Assembly (NCBI GenBank): GCA_025602905.1
Contig: JAHLKI010000031.1
Span: 186,001-250,000, forward strand
Reading direction: 5' to 3'
Length of the DNA: 64,000 nucleotides
From: Phlyctochytrium arcticum
Lineage: Eukaryota; Chytridiomycota; Chytridiomycetes; Chytridiales; Chytridiaceae
Part shown: in pieces, positions 61,859-64,000 of the stretch
Position numbering within the stretch: the first letter of the stretch is position 1
Layout: each line of letters opens with the position of its first letter
Program-made: the position numbers and the translations under genes
Notes under the pieces: generated by a model
The model's input: the letters and a program-made list of their open reading frames with translations, nothing else
What the model was told of the DNA's origin: nothing
The model's database searches: none

Positions 61859-62400
61859 AGTACTTTGACCCTAAAAGAGAAGTTAGGAGTCCTTATTTGG
61901 GTGGTGAAATGTCGATTTGGGAGGGGTGGAGGGGTGTGCCGGATGGGTAACTCTGCTGTGATGATGGGTAAAGTACCCAGTGAGTACCTGGCGATGATGG
62001 TACTTCGGTATCAAAACAGAATCAAGATGTCCCTCTTTGGGGGGACAAATGTCTTAAACGGGACGGTGGGGAGATCTCCCTGTATGCGTGCACACCCTGG
62101 CGTCTTCTGTCTGTCTTGCACGCACACAAGCTTACCCCTGGATGTTAGGCATTTTAAACCGAAAACAAAGATTGTCAGTCCCCATTTGGGTACTCTACTA
62201 TTCTTTTCGGTTTGGCAGTCGGGTACGCGTGTGCCAATGGGCACGTACCAGTGAGTACCACCGGTACCCGGGGAACCCTTCGGTAGTAGTACTTTTGTCT
62301 AAAAGCAGAACCTTGGTGTCCCCCTTGGGGAAGAGAATGTCTGAATCGAGACAGCGAAGGGGGACTTCGTGTATGCTGCCCTGCGTCGGTCTTGCGAGGG
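61859..62400. repeat. Degenerate direct repeats flanking the retrotransposon
   Basis: Diverged copies of one block. The copy at about 62000 (GGTACTTCGGTATCAAAACA, then GTCCCTCTTTGGGGGGACAA, ATGTCT, CTCCCTGTATGCGTGC, CTGTCTTGC) matches that at about 62288 (AGTACTTTTGTCTAAAAGCA, GTCCCCCTTGGGGAAGAGAA, TGTCT, CTTCGTGTATGCTGCC, GGTCTTGC). A third, weaker copy starts near 61859 (AGTACTTTGACCCTAAAAGA). CCAGTGAGTACC occurs twice (about 61977 and 62247). No good coding frame. Confidence 0.5.
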
Positions 62401-62403
62401 TGT

Positions 62404-62611
62404 TGTTAAGAATTCACTGCAACCATCGGTCAGGATTGATTGGTTAGACTTGTGGTTAGACTTTTCTCCACAAGTCATGACACATGAACGTCCCCCACAT
62501 TAATCTGAAACAGGCAATCTTCCTCTTATATAACTTGTGCTATGATGCCCCGCCTGTTTACTTTACACTTGACCCAATACACAATACACTACTCAACCAT
62601 AATCTTTAACA
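62404..62611 (+). mobile_element. 5' LTR of a Copia-type retrotransposon
   Basis: About 208 bp beginning TGTTAAG and ending CTTTAACA, i.e. with short terminal inverted repeats of the TG...CA kind. A TATA-like CTTATATAAC lies at 62524-62533. It is followed at once by a primer-binding site, and then gag. The 3' LTR is beyond the window, so the borders rest on these signals alone. Confidence 0.7.
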
Positions 62612-62620
62612 GGTTATGAG
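62612..62620 (+). promoter_or_regulatory. Primer-binding site, initiator tRNA anticodon-loop type
   Basis: GGTTATGAG directly after the LTR is complementary to CUCAUAACC, the anticodon loop region of initiator tRNA-Met. Priming from an internal (half-tRNA) site is known for the Copia element of Drosophila and its relatives. Confidence 0.55.
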
Positions 62621-62648
62621 TACCTGATTTGCGAACAATCAATCAACC

Positions 62649-63554
62649 ATGAATCTAAACAGCATCATCAACAACACTATGGACGACGCTACTGCCGCAC
62701 AACTGTACAAAGGCATAAGAACACTCAGTACAAAAGGAACAGCCGAAGAAGTGAATGAGAATCTCCAAGATTGGTTGGTCAGCGCCAAAAACTGGCTGAA
62801 GGGTGCACCGATCGTAGGACGAATCGAACTTCTACAAAACAAGATGGATCGACACGCGGCACACGTTGTCCAAAACGCTACCAGCGCGAACCACTTGATG
62901 ACACTGCTGGGAGAAGCATACGCAACTAAAGGAAGCGACAGCACGGCACTCTTGAAAATCTTGCGCCTCAAGCAGACCGGTACAATCGCGCAGTATAAAC
63001 AAGAGTTTAACGAGTTTTTGCGGCAACGAGAAGAACGCATTGCCGAATCTGTCTCCATGATCATGTTTATCAACGGACTCAAGGATGACATCCATGTTCC
63101 GGTCCTAAATGAAGTTAAGTTAGGCCGGCTGACCACCCTTCGCGCAACGCAAGCATACGTTGACTCGTACCAGTTTACTCGAGAATCCGCCAAGGTCGCT
63201 TCAAGTTCGAACAACGCCTTCGATGCGCAAGCGCATCATACCCAACATGGCGCCCCACAACGAACCCAATGTGAAATTTGTCACAGGGACAATCATCGTA
63301 CCGCCAATTGCTTTATTCTGACGCGAGCAAAACAAGCATACGAACAACAAGGTCAACGTAACGCACAATCCATGCAAGGGTCTTCGGCGCGCTTCGGTGG
63401 AAAACCGACGGACAAAAAGCGACGATTCGCCGACGCCGCGCATTATGTTGAAACGGAACCTCCCAAGCGGCGTCTTCTCGAGATTGCCAACCATGTCGAG
63501 AATGATGTGGCGGAGCTTCCCAACACTGAAGCTTCGTATGAATCGTCCGATTGA
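62649..63554 (+). CDS. Copia-type Gag polyprotein
   Basis: 301 residues. The N-terminal helical part (LQDWLVSAKNWLKGAPIVGR, IAQYKQEFNEFLRQREER, MIMFINGLKDDIHVPVLNEV) has the pattern of retrotransposon capsid (UBN2/gag-like) domains. A single zinc knuckle CEICHRDNHRTANC (C-x2-C-x4-H-x4-C) is at residues about 212-225. A Gln/Arg-rich tail follows. The frame ends at TGA 63552-63554, whose next bases are CTAG; the pol frame continues in phase after it. No frameshift is seen, so the element could be young. Confidence 0.85.
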   Translation: MNLNSIINNTMDDATAAQLYKGIRTLSTKGTAEEVNENLQDWLVSAKNWLKGAPIVGRIELLQNKMDRHAAHVVQNATSANHLMTLLGEAYATKGSDSTALLKILRLKQTGTIAQYKQEFNEFLRQREERIAESVSMIMFINGLKDDIHVPVLNEVKLGRLTTLRATQAYVDSYQFTRESAKVASSSNNAFDAQAHHTQHGAPQRTQCEICHRDNHRTANCFILTRAKQAYEQQGQRNAQSMQGSSARFGGKPTDKKRRFADAAHYVETEPPKRRLLEIANHVENDVAELPNTEASYESSD

Positions 63555-64000
63555 CTAGCCGGCTCACCATGGCTTCTCGACACTGGCACAACCACAACCA
63601 TTACACCTGAATCAAAGGACCTCACCAACGTTCAAAAATCCTGCCAATCGATTCGTGTTAGTAATGGTCAGCGAGTTGCGGCTTCGCAAGAAGGACTCGT
63701 GCGCCTTCCTTTACGAAAATCGGTCGTCACTTTGCCTGCTCTTGTCGCGCCTGGCATTTCCACTCGTCTTATCTCCGTTGGACAACTTGCCTCTCAAGGC
63801 GTTGCTACTCTTTTCACCGATCAAGAGGCAGTTTTATTCCAACAATCTCCAAGTTTTAAGGATGCAATTCAAGATCTATCTCCTCAAGTTATTGGAAGCT
63901 TCCCAATTGCCAAAAATCTTACTTACCCTCTCCAAGTTTTACCAACCTCATCAACAGCTATCCAAGTTCCACCAACCTCATCAACAGCATTTGATCCAGT
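63555..64000 (+). CDS. Start of Pol (protease), runs off the window
   Basis: In the same frame as gag and open to the window end. WLLDTGTTTTITPESKDL is the retroviral-type aspartic protease active site (DTG; Copia elements usually have DSG), followed by GISTRLISVGQLASQG, the Copia protease flap/dimer region. No ATG precedes it between the TGA and the active site except one overlapping TGG, so it must be made by readthrough of the TGA or the TGA is a mutation. Integrase, reverse transcriptase and RNase H would lie beyond 64000. Confidence 0.75.
63931..63990 (+). repeat. 30-bp tandem duplication in pol
   Basis: TCCAAGTT..ACCAACCTCATC then AACAGC is present twice in a row (63931-63960 and 63961-63990) with only three differences, coding for a repeated QV(L/P)PTSSTA. 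Confidence 0.75.

Overview
The window is nuclear DNA of a fungus with many short spliceosomal introns (GT...AG, about 50-80 nt). A zoosporic chytrid is the best guess. The housekeeping genes are of fungal type (beta-tubulin, conventional kinesin with an IAK tail, POL5, UTP10). A leucine-rich-repeat protein with the layout of axonemal LRRC46 suggests flagellated cells, and the Fanzor nuclease is of the kind best known from the chytrid Spizellomyces. The species is inferred, not shown. There is no sign of bacterial or organellar DNA.

Left part (1-19.2 kb) is ordinary gene-dense chromosome with alternating divergent and convergent pairs: GALT (-), a SUGCT-like mitochondrial CoA-transferase (+), a FAM72 homologue (-), SURF1/SHY1 (+), an LRRC46-like protein (-), a long WD40 protein (+), an unknown Ser-rich protein (+), ribosome-biogenesis factor POL5 (+), and an unknown mitochondrial membrane protein (-).

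The 19.7-22.95 kb segment is mobile. A C-terminal fragment of a Helitron helicase is followed by a nearly complete Fanzor gene (eukaryotic TnpB-like, RNA-guided nuclease). The Fanzor frame is broken by a single in-frame TAG. It is flanked on both sides by strings of perfect small hairpins; the downstream set is a candidate omegaRNA. A Helitron-like terminal hairpin follows at about 22.94 kb. I regard this as the most interesting system in the window.

23.4-41.0 kb returns to housekeeping genes: beta-tubulin (+), signal peptidase subunit SPC1 (-), a 76-residue single-membrane-span protein (+), dymeclin (-), UTP10 (+) and kinesin-1 heavy chain (-).

41.5-57.6 kb is an accessory island. It begins with a gene resembling a bacterial domain of unknown function and an inverted pair of related unknown genes, one decayed. 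Ten tandem copies of a two-exon F-box/LRR-like gene family follow: eight on the plus strand, two on the minus strand, about half of them broken by frameshifts. They share a conserved intron and a conserved upstream motif.

58.7-61.4 kb holds a GATA-like plus PHD zinc-finger protein. 61.9-62.4 kb holds degenerate repeats. The window ends inside a Copia-type LTR retrotransposon (5' LTR 62404-62611, primer-binding site, gag, start of pol). Its gag and pol are in one frame, separated only by a TGA in the strongest known readthrough context, TGACTAG.
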